DNA of 64,000 nucleotides from Rhynchonema sp. JSB1_4 (GCA_030248065.1 JASAMV010006129.1:62001-126000), one strand, 5' to 3'; counted from the first letter of the stretch, positions 48,860 to 60,780 are shown. A program made the numbers and translations. Notes: generated by a model not told the origin, from the sequence alone.

Positions 48860-49270
48860 ACTCCATTTTCGGGGTATTTTTGGAACATTTTTTGAGATTT
48901 TGGGCAGCGAAAAAATACAGCCCCCCAAAAATAGAGCCCCCCCCCCAAAAATACAGCCCCCCCTAAAAGGGGTCAGTGAAAAAATACAGCCCCCCCTTGT
49001 ATTTTAGGTTTTACGGTAGTAGCTACACCACTGGGGGGGGGAAGTCCCAAAATCAGGAAAGTCACTTTTTGAGGTTGAAAATTTGACCTATTTTTACCCC
49101 TTTTTGGAAAAAATTCTTCATAAAAAGGGTATTTTGACGACTTTTGAGAACATTGACCTAAAAATCACACATTTTAGGCCTAAAAATGCCCATTTTAGGC
49201 AAAATATTTATTTTCTTTTCTTTCAAAAATTGGGACCCGAAACCGAAAACCGAACCGAAACCTTGACGAT
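48860..49270. repeat. Fragments of the same word-repeat elements
   Basis: AATACAGCCCCCC and AATAGAGCCCCCC words and a partial CAGTGTAG-family core (49030-49210) end abruptly near 49230. No complete boundaries are visible. Confidence 0.55.
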
Positions 49271-49597
49271 GACGACGAACTCCAAAAACCAAAGTGCCTT
49301 CATGAGTCACTCATCCTCATTGCTAAAAGTGCTCTTTTTATGATTTCAACTTGTAGCTGGGATGTGCGATCAGAACGAAACCCAGATAAAATTAATCGGT
49401 TAAAAATTGGCCGACATCGAAGCGACTGAATCGGCCCAACCGGGAACAAAAATAATTTTGGACCAGCTGCATTTTTATTGAAAAAAAAAACAGGGACACC
49501 TGGTACTCTGGCCATGAAACATTCAGAAAAATAGTCCTTTTTATATGAAAGCAAAGAAGCATTTCTTGGAACACTTGATGTTAGCCAGCTGACTGGT

Positions 49598-49984
49598 TCA
49601 GACTGAGCCGTGGACAGTGGGCGATTGACTACAACTTCCCAGTTCCCAAGTTTTATGTGGTTCAACTTCAGAATCGTCCACAAACACAAATGTGAATGGC
49701 CGAGCGCCGCCGCTGGGCTTGCAAACTTGTGATGACTTCGAATTCACGTTGACCTGCTCTACAAAGGTGTTCAAAAGTTGATCTGTCATTTGCAGGTCTG
49801 GGAAACAATCCTGGAGCACAACGTCGCTTCTGCCCCAACATGATCCCATCACATCATCATCTTTGTGCTGGCTAATCTGTCGCAAAATGCATTCACTCGA
49901 AGATAAACCCAAATCCACACTTGGGACGAACGGGACAGTGACATCGTCGGTGGTGTGAATGCACCTTAAATGATCCATTGACAC
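49598..49984 (-). CDS. Uncharacterised 128-aa ORF
   Basis: The protein begins MSMDHLRCIHTTDDVTVPFV and is acidic, with no membrane segment and no recognised motif. A second overlapping minus ORF (49300-49689) reads on in another frame, which could mean an exon boundary or a decayed gene. It sits at the edge of the transposon island, just upstream of the acyltransferase pair on the other strand. Confidence 0.25.
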   Translation of the reverse strand: MSMDHLRCIHTTDDVTVPFVPSVDLGLSSSECILRQISQHKDDDVMGSCWGRSDVVLQDCFPDLQMTDQLLNTFVEQVNVNSKSSQVCKPSGGARPFTFVFVDDSEVEPHKTWELGSCSQSPTVHGSV

Positions 49985-50696
49985 TCAGAGTATCACATCC
50001 ACCGTTGTATCAATATTGTTCTAAGGCCACTAGATGGGAAAGTGCGGATTATTCAATGAGTATTGTCTCTGATTTTTAACAGATGTAATAATATGTATGT
50101 TAAGAGGGAATTGAAATCATGGAGAACAAAAAATGTTTTTTGGCAAAGCTGCACGCATACATGATTTCAGGCCCTTGCCGTTAGACCTTTTTTGTAATTT
50201 GACTTATCCGGGTCAACAATTATTTTTGGGTCCTTGATTGATAAGCCAAGCTATACCAACTGGTTCAGCAATAAACTGCCATCTACGGAACCTAGGCATT
50301 TTCCGGAAACATCCGCATCTACCGATAAGAGTCATAATTTTTAATTTTCAAAAAAATACCCATGGTTGTTGTTTTTATCGTAATCTTGTTCGAGAGTTCC
50401 CTGTCCAGAGAATGATTGCAACATGAGCAATATTTTCACCAAAAATTAGCATAAATATGTGAACTAAAGGCTGTGATATAGCAAGACGTTGCTCACAGAA
50501 GTTTGATAACAAGATCCTGTTGTGTGTGATTATCAGGTTCCATAAACGTGTACTTGTAAACTTAGCAGCAAATCGTAATGAAAGATCGTGTTTGTGTTCC
50601 GGTTCAAACTCCGGTACTCCATCGGAAGTTTTATCAGACGCGGCTGCAGCCATAAGGTACGTGCGTGAAAAAATTAACTTCAAAGATCAAATTCTG

Positions 50697-51779
50697 ATGT
50701 TTCACCGGTACGCAATCAACAGTGCCTGGCCCGGCGACATCCGAAGTCGCCTGATTTCCATGCTAGACCACTGGGGTCTCAGAGGCGACACGATCAAAAA
50801 CTTCATCACTCATCCGCATGACGATAATAAAATCGACGCCGAACTCTTCGTCGACCCAAAATCGCAAATGGTGATTCTGCACACTCAGCTGGTCGATTAC
50901 CATGACGCGACAGGGCATTGCCAAATGTGTACTCACCCTGACATTCAGGGTTCGTATGCTGCAGAGTGCATGCACACGTTCCTGAGTCAAATAGCGTCGA
51001 AACAATTTCGAACACAGCAACACATTCATGGTGTTCTTGACGGATTGGTTGAGGGGCTAACCGATTTGAGTCCGAAATACGGCACTGTCGTCAAGCTGCA
51101 TGATATCATTGGGGCATTTGTTTCCCCGCATGTCATTCAGCTGCTCAAGGAAGCTCCCGAAGTTCGTTATGTTCTGTTTGAGTTTCAATGCAAATGACCT
51201 GTTCGGTCCTATCTCGCAGCACTGCCTTGTCCTGTCTCGATCACGTGATTCTTTGTACACCCGCTATAATGGTAAATAATGCAAAATAAATGAAATGAAA
51301 AAGAAAGCCGCAAATAATGGTATAAATCTCGACATATCCTCAGTACAACAAGTCAGGTAATGGGCAGACACGAGCCAGATCACCGACTTCAGTGCCAGCC
51401 AATATTGTAATCTAAACTAACAATTGATGTCAAAAATTGTTTGCAGATCGCTGCCCCGCCACCGTTATATTTCGATCGCCTCAAACAATCGGACCTGGAC
51501 ATTGTCTACAACACTTTCACCCACAACGAAGCCCACAACAAAGATTTTTTCCAACGTTGCATCACCAAAATGCCCTCAATCTGTATGCGCACGCAAAATG
51601 GCGATGATCTGGTGGCATTCAAGTTGATGCAACCGGACCACATGATGCGACATTACTATGTGATGCATTATGCTGTTGACATTTCTTGTTTGAGCTGTGG
51701 AGCTCACATTGCACCAGTCGTTCCAACTCGCAGAAATCGTCCTGCAGGGATTCAATGCAAAAAATCAGACCACATGTGA
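50697..51779 (+). CDS. Glycine-N-acyltransferase-like gene 1, apparently C-terminally truncated
   Basis: Exon 50697-51161 (155 codons) encodes the GLYAT N-terminal region (FHRYAINSAWPGDIRSRL, DAELFVDPKSQMVILHTQL, HIHGVLDGLVEGL). It splices in phase from GTTCGT to the acceptor at 51446. The next exon reads APPPLYFDRLKQSDLDIVYN, then FFQRCITKMPSICMR and LVAFKLMQPDHMMRHYYVM. Where its neighbour has MPEFRRKG (the acyl-CoA-binding RxxG of GNAT enzymes), this gene instead runs into MHYAVDISCLSCG and a stop. The exon boundary separating ITK from MPSIC in gene 2 is absent here. No later exon restores the C-terminus. It is probably a recent tandem duplicate of the next gene that has lost catalytic function, or one with an unrecognised last exon. 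Confidence 0.65.
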
Positions 51780-52079
51780 AATATTATCGTTCAAGTGTGA
51801 TCGTGTGGGGTAAACACCCAGAATTGTTGTGTATCAAGGCCATCAAACCGTTTGCACAGACAAAACCTTCCACACAAAGATGCGCCTATCACAGAAAACT
51901 GTGCCTGAAAAAAAAACAGCGTGAAACATTCGGCTGACTTGACCGCACACGCCGCACAAAAAACTGAGTGCAATGAGAGAGCATCCATGTGTGAAAACTT
52001 GCCGAAGTCACACAGTTTGCCTCAGTTTCACAAAAAAGCACACTTTGCCAAAAACCGTTGTGCAGTTTCAAGGGGCACA

Positions 52080-53399
52080 ATGAACCTGATCAATCATTCA
52101 GCAAAATTTCTTTCCTCAAACGTCAAACTGCCAACCAGCGTTGCGACATGGCTGCCTCATTGCTCAAATCTACAGGCGCACTTCAGTTTTTATCAAAATC
52201 GAGAGAAAAACGACAGACAAATAGAGATCTCACTGCTTTCTGACCACGAAACTTTCGAAAGTTCCCATTTAATTGTGCTCATTTCGCGACTCAAGGCCAG
52301 TGTGGCTGGATGCATGAGGATTTTTATCAATCCAGACGTTTGTGGGCCACAGAACGACTCCGATCAATGGACGCCAAGTCAAGAAACTGCTCTGAATGTC
52401 ATCCGAGGTTTTTTCGATCACGAAGACTTGGGAAAATCCCGCCACGTCTACTACGGTTCTTTGCCCGAGCAAATCGCATCGTGGATTCTCAATGGTCCGG
52501 AACAACGCGTGTCATCAGATGGTACGATTGCGTCGATGTTTTGGTTGAGTCGAGAAGCTGTCGAGCGCCTGAAAATTGAACCACTAGTGGGTGAATGAAG
52601 GTATTTTCAAGTGGTTTGTCTTTCAGCATTTTTACATTTATTCTGATTGAAACATCAGCTTGCCGCACCCGATGGTTTCTATTTCGACGCGGTCCGTGAG
52701 TGCGACCTGGACACGGTCATATCAACTTATCCCGAACCATCCCAGGAACATGACATCTATCGGCGTCCATGGTTTGCTTCGCTGATCAATGGTATCCCAA
52801 CTTTCGCGGTTTTTCCATTTTATTTTCGCCAATGAGGTTCTGAAAATGTCCGAGGACGTCTTTTAGACATGCCCAACATTTGCCTGCGCGAGCAAGGGAA
52901 TGACCGACTGGTGGCATTCGAGTTCGTGACCAGCTCGCTGATGTTGCATCATTTGTTTGTGATGCCCGAGTTCAGAAGGAAAGGTAATAACCTGGATCTG
53001 TTCATTTGTTTGTTCACAAAAATTCTTCCATAAGCGTGCAAAAGCGTAGTCTAGAATGAGCTTTTAGACAGAGGACAAAAATGAAATGAGAGCATGCTCA
53101 TTTGCGTTGAAGGTGATCGATGCACCAGGTCGTCGTCAGTGCGAAAGGAACCAGCTGTACCCAAAAATCAATGATATCCATTGATTATTCGATAAATCGA
53201 ATTTTGCTAATCAGGTCTGGCCAATTTGCTCGAGCACCGTTTCCTACAAGCACTGCTTCGACATCAATCATCTATTGAGCCACACAAATGCGTCACATTG
53301 AGTAACCGTGAAGCACTGGAATTCACAGGAAGTGAAAAACAATCGAAAATTTGGACTTTGTCATCGAATAGAGTACTCGTGTTCAGTTGGCAGCCGTAA
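52080..53399 (+). CDS. Glycine-N-acyltransferase-like gene 2 (GNAT fold), complete
   Basis: Four exons close in phase: 52080-52586, 52659-52791, 52867-52983, 53215-53399, giving 313 aa (human GLYAT 296). The N-terminal region reads VKLPTSVATWLPHCSNLQAH and later VYYGSLPEQIASWILNGPEQ. The C-terminal GNAT part has GFYFDAVRECDLDTVISTYP, MPNICLREQGNDRLVAFEF and LMLHHLFVMPEFRRKG, followed by LANLLEHRFLQALL. Family members transfer an acyl group from acyl-CoA to glycine or another amine. The substrate here is unknown. The exon order and junction phase match gene 1. An upstream in-frame extension to about 51921 exists, but Met 52080 aligns best with gene 1's start. Confidence 0.78.
53119..53154 (+). 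repeat. Dispersed ~40-bp intronic repeat, copy in acyltransferase gene 2 intron 3
   Basis: The sequence GATGCACCAGGTCGTCGTC followed by AGTGCGAAAGG and ACCAG matches the core of the dispersed repeat. It lies between exons 52867-52983 and 53215-53399. Confidence 0.55.
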
Positions 53400-54888
53400 G
53401 GCAGCTTTTTGTATGTGATTCTTATGGTTTGTTGGATTTATTGATGGTTGTGTATACGGTACGCACCGGAGTGTCCCGTCCAGAGTCCCCTTTGGGTTCC
53501 AATCCGAAAAAGTGTGAAAATCCTACTCTTTTTGTCGCTGACTAACGATCTACTGTACGTATTATTTAGATACTTTATCTCAAGAATAAAACATCAGGAA
53601 CGATACAACACTAGTTGGGCGAAATCTAACTTGAGAAGTCCGGTCTTGCCTGAGGATTAAGACATTCGTGATTTTGATTTTCTGATTACACGAATTTCCA
53701 CCATCGTAAAAGCTGCTTCCGGATAATAACCAATAAATTTCGAAATGGGCATGAAACAAAAGTCACGTGACCAAGATAAAACCGGACCGACCAAATACCC
53801 AAATTTGATTTCGGTCCGTCGATCAAGAAATAAGAAGCACAAAGAAACATAAATATCGATGACACAAAAAAGAAGAACGATAAGCAGGCATCAAAAAAGC
53901 ATAGATAATATGCTGTATAATTCATAAAATTCAACAACAGCAGGTTAATAAATAACAGAATAAAATATACAAAATATACGTGACGGTGGTGTGCCATTAC
54001 AATGCGGTCCCAGTATTTAATTGTCAGTGAAAACATCAAAACCAGTGAAGCGTCAACAACCCAAGGTCAACTTCACTCCAATGTTAGCTGAAGGCGAAGG
54101 CGAAAGCCCCTAAAAGTGCCGTAACGAGCCTGTAACTCTCATGGTGAGGAATTTTCTTAGTGGGAGCATTTTCAATTTCATGGAAAATTAAGAATTATTG
54201 CAAAAAAAACAATTCCACAACTTGTTCCCAGGCACAAAAGCTATACTTCACGCAAATTTACAATCAAGTGAAGAATTCACAAACAGTGATCGAACGGGAT
54301 TGTTTATCGGGATTGTGCTTGGATTTCTTAACGGGGTTGATATTTTTCGGATCGGTGTCGGAATTGATAAGGATCGATGTTACAGTTTGGTACAATACTT
54401 ATCGTATCTGACTGATGTGTTTCATTTTTGTACCCGTAGTTATGCCGTACAAAACATCTGCAGTAGAAATTAGTCCAAATGGCACCAATCATCCACGGAA
54501 CGGAATTTTATCGGGATTGAAGCTCTCCGGATCGGGATCGGGTTTCCCGTTCGAAGGCTGGTAACAAAAGCAACCACATTGTAAGAAAGAGGCAAAAATT
54601 CACATCAGCGGGACCGTGCTATTACCAGGGAACCACATCGAGCCAGAAGTTCGTTCCACTTCAAATTCGTGCACTTCAGCGTTCCCATCAACTCGCCGCT
54701 GGCGTCATTGCTGCTGACTTGCAATTGCGTGTTCGACGGATAGAACTTGGCCTCTTGATCCGATAAAATCGGGTTGGCACCCACTAGCACAATATAATTG
54801 TGCAGCTTTGGCTCGGTGCACGCCCATCTGTTTCTAATTCACTCAAATGATTGAATTTCCATATTGTTTTTTGCCCTACCTTATCACC
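53400..54888. other. Intergenic region with one minus-strand exon candidate
   Basis: A minus-strand segment at about 54628-54828 reads CTEPKLHNYIVLVGANPILS, then EAKFYPSNTQLQVSSNDASG, and ends at a GTAATA donor after a CAG acceptor. It is open throughout and may be a lone exon. The minus ORF 53686-54039 is hydrophobic but AT-rich and probably non-coding. Nothing else was recognised. Confidence 0.35.
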
Positions 54889-56447
54889 ATGACCAGTTTT
54901 GATCGTTCAACGATAATGTTTGCGCTGTTGCTATTCTGTGTCTGCTCGCTCAGTGACGTCCCGCCCGGTTCAGATTTCGGCACGCTTTTCAAAATGTGTT
55001 GTTTTCATTTGGTTTTTAGAAATAGCTTTTACAATTCTGTTCGTTTCCAGAAACGAAGAAGGAAGAGTGCAAATATCCATACCATCTCAACGTGACGACG
55101 TCGTATTACGCAATGGCGCTGGCCAACTACGGTACCGATGATCCGGTTAGATCGCTTTTCTGAAATCATGAAAATTGCAAATTTTAAATTAGTATTTTGT
55201 GTGTTTGCGTTAAAGCACTCATTTATTTACTTATTCGGCAGGTCTACGTTCAGCTTCTGCACGGTGAAGGGCTTGATTCACTGATTCCCGGTCGCGTGCA
55301 CAAACTCACCAAAGATCTAATGAACGAAGAGGATAACTTTGACAACGGTTTAGTAGTCGGCATGGTTTGGCAGTTTAGCAGATGGTTCACCATTTTTTTT
55401 AATTTCAATAACGCACTTTTGTTTGTGGTCCCTTTCAGGAGAAACAGATGATTTCTACATTTGTGAGCCGGATGACCTGAACTTGTCGGAACAATCGAGA
55501 ATACGAAGACTGAAACTTGGACTTGGCAACATGCCATCCTCGGACGGTGAGCCATTGTTAAATCACAATCAATCAATCAATTGCTCAAGCTGTCAGTCAG
55601 TAATCTGTCAAACACTCAATCCATCACGAATCAAACAATCAACCCCGGGAATAAATCCAACGTATCTGCTCAATTCAAGATTGGTCGGTGGACGGGATCG
55701 TAGTGGAGCCGATGAAAGCACCACAGGATGGAAATCTGCCAAATGAGAGACATCACGTCAAGTACGAAGCAAGATTCAAAATCGACAAGTTTGTGGCAAA
55801 ATGCATAATATGCGAGATCGTATGTTATTTCATTTCAAACAAATTGATTGCCGGAATTTCCAGATGGCTCAAAGAGGGTTCGTACGGCGAAGGTCCGGGA
55901 TGGGACGATACAAAGGCTCTGATAGAAGACGTCACTTGCATATTTCTTGAATGGACACCCTGGTGTAAGTACTTTTCTTTGATTATTGAACTAAGCCGCC
56001 GGTATAACTTCTACTGTAGATATCAATGTGGTCCGATCTTCTCTTGGTCGAAGTGATTTTCTCCAGGACGGAGTTTTTGTTTATACTTTACGCAGTGTTT
56101 TGGTTTTAGGTTCTTCAGCTATCGCGTAACACTCTTGACAGTGTTCGAAAAATAGAGTGCCGTCTCAGATATCGTCAATGCTAAAAAACTTTTCATAGCA
56201 AAGTGATGAATCAAAAAAGGCCAATCTCCGCTCAGATTGCGACTGCATCAGTGTGCGTCTGCCATACACGCTCGGTCGCTCACGGCTGCTCGAGCACAGC
56301 AACGAGTCGGGTGGTTGTGGGGAAGACATTATTGACTACGGTGGGAAGCAGTACGCAGTGGAACGCAAAAAATGGGATGCAGTCAAGTGCGACGCCGATG
56401 GGTGTGTAGACGTGCCTGGGGATACCCCGAAGGATTGGGAAGATTGA
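54889..56447 (+). CDS. Secreted cysteine-containing protein of unknown family
   Basis: Eight exons close in phase: 54889-54967, 55051-55145, 55242-55347, 55439-55546, 55680-55788, 55864-55964, 56020-56072, 56199-56447, giving 299 aa. The N-terminus MTSFDRSTIMFALLLFCVCS is a signal peptide. Downstream segments are EECKYPYHLNVTTSYYAMAL, VYVQLLHGEGLDSLIPGR, FYICEPDDLNLSEQSRIRRL, WLKEGSYGEGPGWDDTKALI and EDVTCIFLEWTPW. The C-terminal exon is Cys-rich (SDCDCISVRLPY, ESGGCGEDIIDYGGKQYAVE, CDADGCVDVPGD). There is an N-glycosylation sequon (NVT) and no second membrane segment. I do not recognise the fold. It may be a nematode-type secreted or extracellular-matrix protein, but that is inference. Confidence 0.7.
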
Positions 56448-56937
56448 TGGGGCGGTGTGGTACTTTTTTTGTGAGGAAGTTGTTTGTTTATTCTGCGCCG
56501 TTTTTTTGTTTTTAGTTTTTCACACTGCCCGGTAACGCCTTCTGTTCTGTGATTGGGGGGGGTCTGATTTTGCCTGGGTTCGGGCGTTGTTTTAGGTAGC
56601 ATCGTAAGAAGGACTGATAGAAATTAGTGGCAAATTGTGAAACATCCAAAACATCCATGCAAAAGTGGTGGAAAAACCAAAAGACCAGACCCGATCACCA
56701 ATTTTGGTAGCGGTCATTTATTGTGCAACTGAATACGTTACCTGCTTGTCTATACGTACCGTTCATTGAATAGCATAAAACTGTCAAAAGTAGGTCGGCG
56801 CCGTTACTCACGTTGTTATCTTGTTAACGGCCGACTTTATCTTTTTAATGAAGGCAACATTTATTTGTTTTAATTGCTCATTTTCTCACTTTCGACATTT
56901 CGCGTAGTGAAACCGCTTTTCCCTCCAACTTTACACA

Positions 56938-57087
56938 ATGAGCTTCATGGCCCTTGTCAAGGATTTCGCCCAATCGTGTTTCATTTCGCTGCTGATGAAT
57001 GAACTGATGGACTATTGTTACGTGGAAGAATCGCACGACCTTGGTCAGGCGTTTGATATTGGGAAATATTTAATTGTTGGTTATTGA
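56938..57087 (+). CDS. Possible short exon or small ORF (49 aa)
   Basis: An open frame starts MSFMALVKDFAQSCFISLLM and continues NELMDYCYVEESHDLG. Coding-like codon use and a clean upstream region suggest a real first exon. No donor could be joined with certainty to the next gene (57429). It could be its 5' exon or an independent micro-ORF. Confidence 0.3.
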   Translation: MSFMALVKDFAQSCFISLLMNELMDYCYVEESHDLGQAFDIGKYLIVGY

Positions 57088-57428
57088 TAATTTATTGAAA
57101 TGTAACATTCCTCTAGAAATTTTCATCAGACCGGGCTGCAGGTTTAGGACTGCGGTCGGTAGGCTCTAGGTCGACGAAGTCTTGCAAACGATAGATCTCC
57201 AACTGCGTAAAAACGTTCATCCAGGCAGTTGGTATCACTAAATCTACGCTAGATACAGAAATCGACACATAAATAACGTGTCATCAACAACATTGCAAAA
57301 TAGAAAATATCCGACAGGCCAAGACCGAATCGGGTCATCAAGATTCAATCGGCCGAGTTTTCCATCATCACTGACAATTCATTTCAGACCAACACCGTCG
57401 CCGCTGTGTGCTCCTGTTTCCACTACCG

Positions 57429-57743
57429 ATGGCCTGGCGCTACAAATTTGGCACATTGCCAACCCAGCACACCGGCAAACCGCTCAACAGTCACTTCTAT
57501 CATTTGTACGCGTGCGTGGCCTTTATAGCGATGGTCGATTTCGGTATCGGATGTTTCGTTGTGCATGTGGAACGAACGGTTATGGACGTGGTGCAACGGG
57601 TCATTGACGAAATCGGGGAGCGAGAGGCGAATGGGGAGCAAGAAGAGGTGCAAGAGGAAGTAGATGAAGAAGAAGAAGAAATAGAAGATAGCGATAACGA
57701 GACGAATAACACCGAGTTGATCATAATACACTCACCAACGTGA
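57429..57743 (+). CDS. Small single-pass membrane protein with acidic tail
   Basis: A 104-aa frame follows a TTTCAG acceptor (57387). It has one hydrophobic span (YHLYACVAFIAMVDFGIGCF), then an amphipathic helix (ERTVMDVVQRVIDEIGEREA) and a run dominated by Glu (about residues 72-95). It ends in a neutral IIIHSPT. No family is recognised. The frame may extend upstream into the 57387-57428 stretch or join the exon at 56938. Confidence 0.45.
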   Translation: MAWRYKFGTLPTQHTGKPLNSHFYHLYACVAFIAMVDFGIGCFVVHVERTVMDVVQRVIDEIGEREANGEQEEVQEEVDEEEEEIEDSDNETNNTELIIIHSPT

Positions 57744-58032
57744 TTTTATGATTGTGTGCAGTTTCTCGATTGTAAATTTTGTGTTCCACGTGATACCTTG
57801 ATTGAAATACAGCTATACCTACGCTCTTTCCGTTTTGTGTCGTTTCCTTCATTCAGGTCAAAATTTTGAAACATGGGTTTGATATGAATCAAAATATACA
57901 GGGCGTACAGAAAACTAACGTATATACATTAACGTATGCGTATATAACGCATCACAGTTCTTTTTCCAAGCTTATTGCTTTCTATGATGAATTCTCTGCC
58001 CAAATTCAACTCGTAGGCGTTTTCGCGCCATC

Positions 58033-59393
58033 ATGAGCGGCCCGGTATCCCTTCCAACCGAACTGCACCAACTGATCATCTACTGTTCTCCGTACTGGCT
58101 GATTACGCTCACGTTACTGCTATTCGCCGGCTGCTGCAGCAAGAAACGTTCATCAAGAACCTCAGTGGTATGGCCATTATTTTGAACATTAATATTTCGC
58201 ACTGTTTCAACTTGTTTTTACTCAAACTTCTTTTGGCGTTTTCAATATGATGAAGACAATAACTACATATCACAGGCTTGTTGCGACAATGATTCATCGT
58301 CAGCCGATGTAAAACTCGCGTCCATGCAGGTCAATCGATGAAATTTTTCTGAATTTTTTTGTGCCAATTTCAAACTATAAAAGCGTCTTCCAGGAAATCC
58401 CAAAACACATAGCTGCCGGACAGGAATTGCCGCCTCAATATTATGAAATGAAACCACCAGAAACGCAACAACGATCAAACACACAAACAACACCCAATCA
58501 CCTGACTGACATACTGAAACAAGAACCGATACCGATCACGGGAAATGAACTACTGGACGATACACCTACGCAGGCTAGTGCATGCTGGTGTGGTGGTGGG
58601 CACAACGTAAAGCATGTGTACATGCCGGTGTTGCCGGAGTTTTCCGGTCCGATCACAACAACACCCCATAGAGCTTCGCCGGGGGAGCCCCGTGGGAGCT
58701 CTGAGCAGGGTTTGGTTTTTGTTGCCAAAATTATATGCTGTATACGAGTAAAAGAACGAAGAAAACAAGGCAATTTACTGCTCATGGCTTTTTGCCTAAT
58801 GATTATTTAACCAACGCAGCCGGAAATGAAGACCGCAATTGACGCCTCACCCATGACGAGTCAATCAAAATCCCAACGACCCGGTCCGAACCCGAACAAT
58901 CAAAGCTTCACGACCACCGACAAATCCATCCAAGAAAACCAATCTCGTACAGAAAATGTGAAAATCCCGAAAACCGACACGAAACTGGCCTATTGTCTAC
59001 CACCAAGACCCCCTAAAATGACGACACCGAACCTTGAAACATCACATATTGAGAAACCTTCAATCCAACCGAATTCCAATCCGCAACCTGCCATAATTGC
59101 GAAACCTACACCAAAACTGGCCCCCAGTCCACCCGGCTCAAAGCCTGTACCAGTGCCAACCCCGACCCTTCAAACCACAGTGCCGAATCAAACCACAAGC
59201 AAACCGATACCACCGAAAGTCGCTCCTGCTCTTGAAAGGGTTGGTATCGAAACGAAATCATAAACATGCAAGACTCTAAAAATATTCCCGATTTTAGCAG
59301 AATCCAGGGCCGATTCAACCCAACAATTCACAGGCGAACAGTGGAAATGGCCGGCAAAAAGCAGTGGTTATCCAAAGTGACTATTTCTCGTGA
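58033..59393 (+). CDS. Membrane protein with long proline-rich cytoplasmic tail
   Basis: Five exons close in phase: 58033-58167, 58276-58329, 58394-58714 (or 58720), 58820-59239, 59301-59393, giving about 340 aa. One membrane segment lies near the N-terminus (PYWLITLTLLLFAGCCSKKR) without a cleavable signal, so the C-terminal part is probably cytosolic. The tail is Pro/Thr/Gln-rich with polyproline ligand motifs (LPPRPPKMTTP, KPTPKLAPSPPGSKPVPVP). A Cys-His cluster occurs in exon 3 (ACWCGGGHNVKHV). The end of exon 3 has two equally good donors. The shape is that of an adaptor-type membrane protein. Function is not recognised. Confidence 0.6.
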
Positions 59394-60780
59394 CAGAATA
59401 TCAAATTTGACAACTTGAACATCAAAGTCTCTGCACACGAAAGGGTGAAACGTATCATGAACTGATGTATCAACAGCCAACTGATGCTGTAAAATATATA
59501 AACCACGATTTTGAAATAAAACTGTCAGCCGCACGAACATCAAAACAAGATCTATTTTTGTTGCTTAGCAATGTGCTGTTCCGGGCACAGATTTCGTTGC
59601 CACCTGCCATGGTTTGCATCTTTCACATGAAAAATCAAGACAACCAAACGAAAACGGAGCAGAGAGTGTTCGTGTGCCTTCAACATTTTTCATTTTTTTA
59701 ATCGCTGCCGTGAGCGATCACACGATCACTTTGAATATTGAACAGCGGCACGGGAAGTATGGACTGCTGTGGGCGTGGGCAAGATCACGTGACTACCGTA
59801 TACTTCTGATAAGAAGCAGTCGGCCATGTTGAATATTCTTGAATTCTTGTCTTCCTGGAATGCAATAAGTGGTGTCTATCTATTTTTTTGGAATTTTGTT
59901 TCTGAGAACCGGTATTAAGGGGGGATTAATTTCGGTATTCTTGGCCGTATGTGAAAGACAAACAGGCGTCTTCCTGTGACGAACTTCGACCAGTGATTGC
60001 AGCCAATGAAGAAATGTTTGCGAAAACGTACCAAAATTTGGCAGATTATGCCGTACCGTATGTGCAATCTAAAGTTGGTGACTGCTGGCCTGATTGTTGG
60101 CAATATGCAGTCCTCCCTGTTGATAGTTATATGTATGAGTGAGATTCTTAGGGAAGGTATACAGTAAGCGTGATGTGGTCATTATTGTGTGTAGAGATCT
60201 GGTGTTCATTCTCATGACACAAATATAATCTCGCTGCATCATTGATTCCACTGTCGTCTTTGTTATCCATCGTTTTTACAATTATACAAGAACTTGCAAT
60301 TTTGCTGCGGCATAAAACATGTTTTTGACCGGAATTGACGGAAATGTTATTTAAACCATGAACTATTCAAACTTCACCAATGTCTGCCAGTGTGTACGCG
60401 CGTTGAGAGCACAATTTCAAATCCAGTGTTTTGCCACAGCTGTGCAGTAACAGCAAAGCACGACATGCTGGTTATCGCTGAAAACGTCACGTCACGTGGT
60501 GCTCTGTTCAACTGTGCACCTACCATATGCTCTACATAGCTGTACATACATACCATGCCCAATGCCAATGCAGTGCACTTTGGTCAGGTCTTCGTCTCTT
60601 TCAACAGCACGTACCTATCATAACACGGAACGCACTTGGTTTTGCTGTCAGCACAGTGACGCAAACGCCTGATATTATTTTCTGCCAGTGCTTCACGTTA
60701 TCAATTTTTTCTCGTTTTCGCTATCTTTTAACACTACACGAACAAAATTCTTGATTTTAGGTCGAATTTTAGAACAAAAA
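59394..60780. other. Intergenic, nothing confirmed
   Basis: An open frame at 59951-60142 (KDKQASSCDELRPVIAANEE) looks mildly coding but has no clear acceptor or partner exon. An acceptor (GATTTTAG) just before 60761 indicates a 5'UTR intron of the next gene. Confidence 0.35.

Noticed and set aside
48012..48895. Overlapping ORFs of 161-177 aa with glycine/proline runs
   Set aside because: These are translations of MITE word arrays, not genes.
53686..54039. Hydrophobic 117-aa minus-strand ORF
   Set aside because: AT-rich composition, no splice context and no helix pattern typical of a transporter; likely intergenic read-through.
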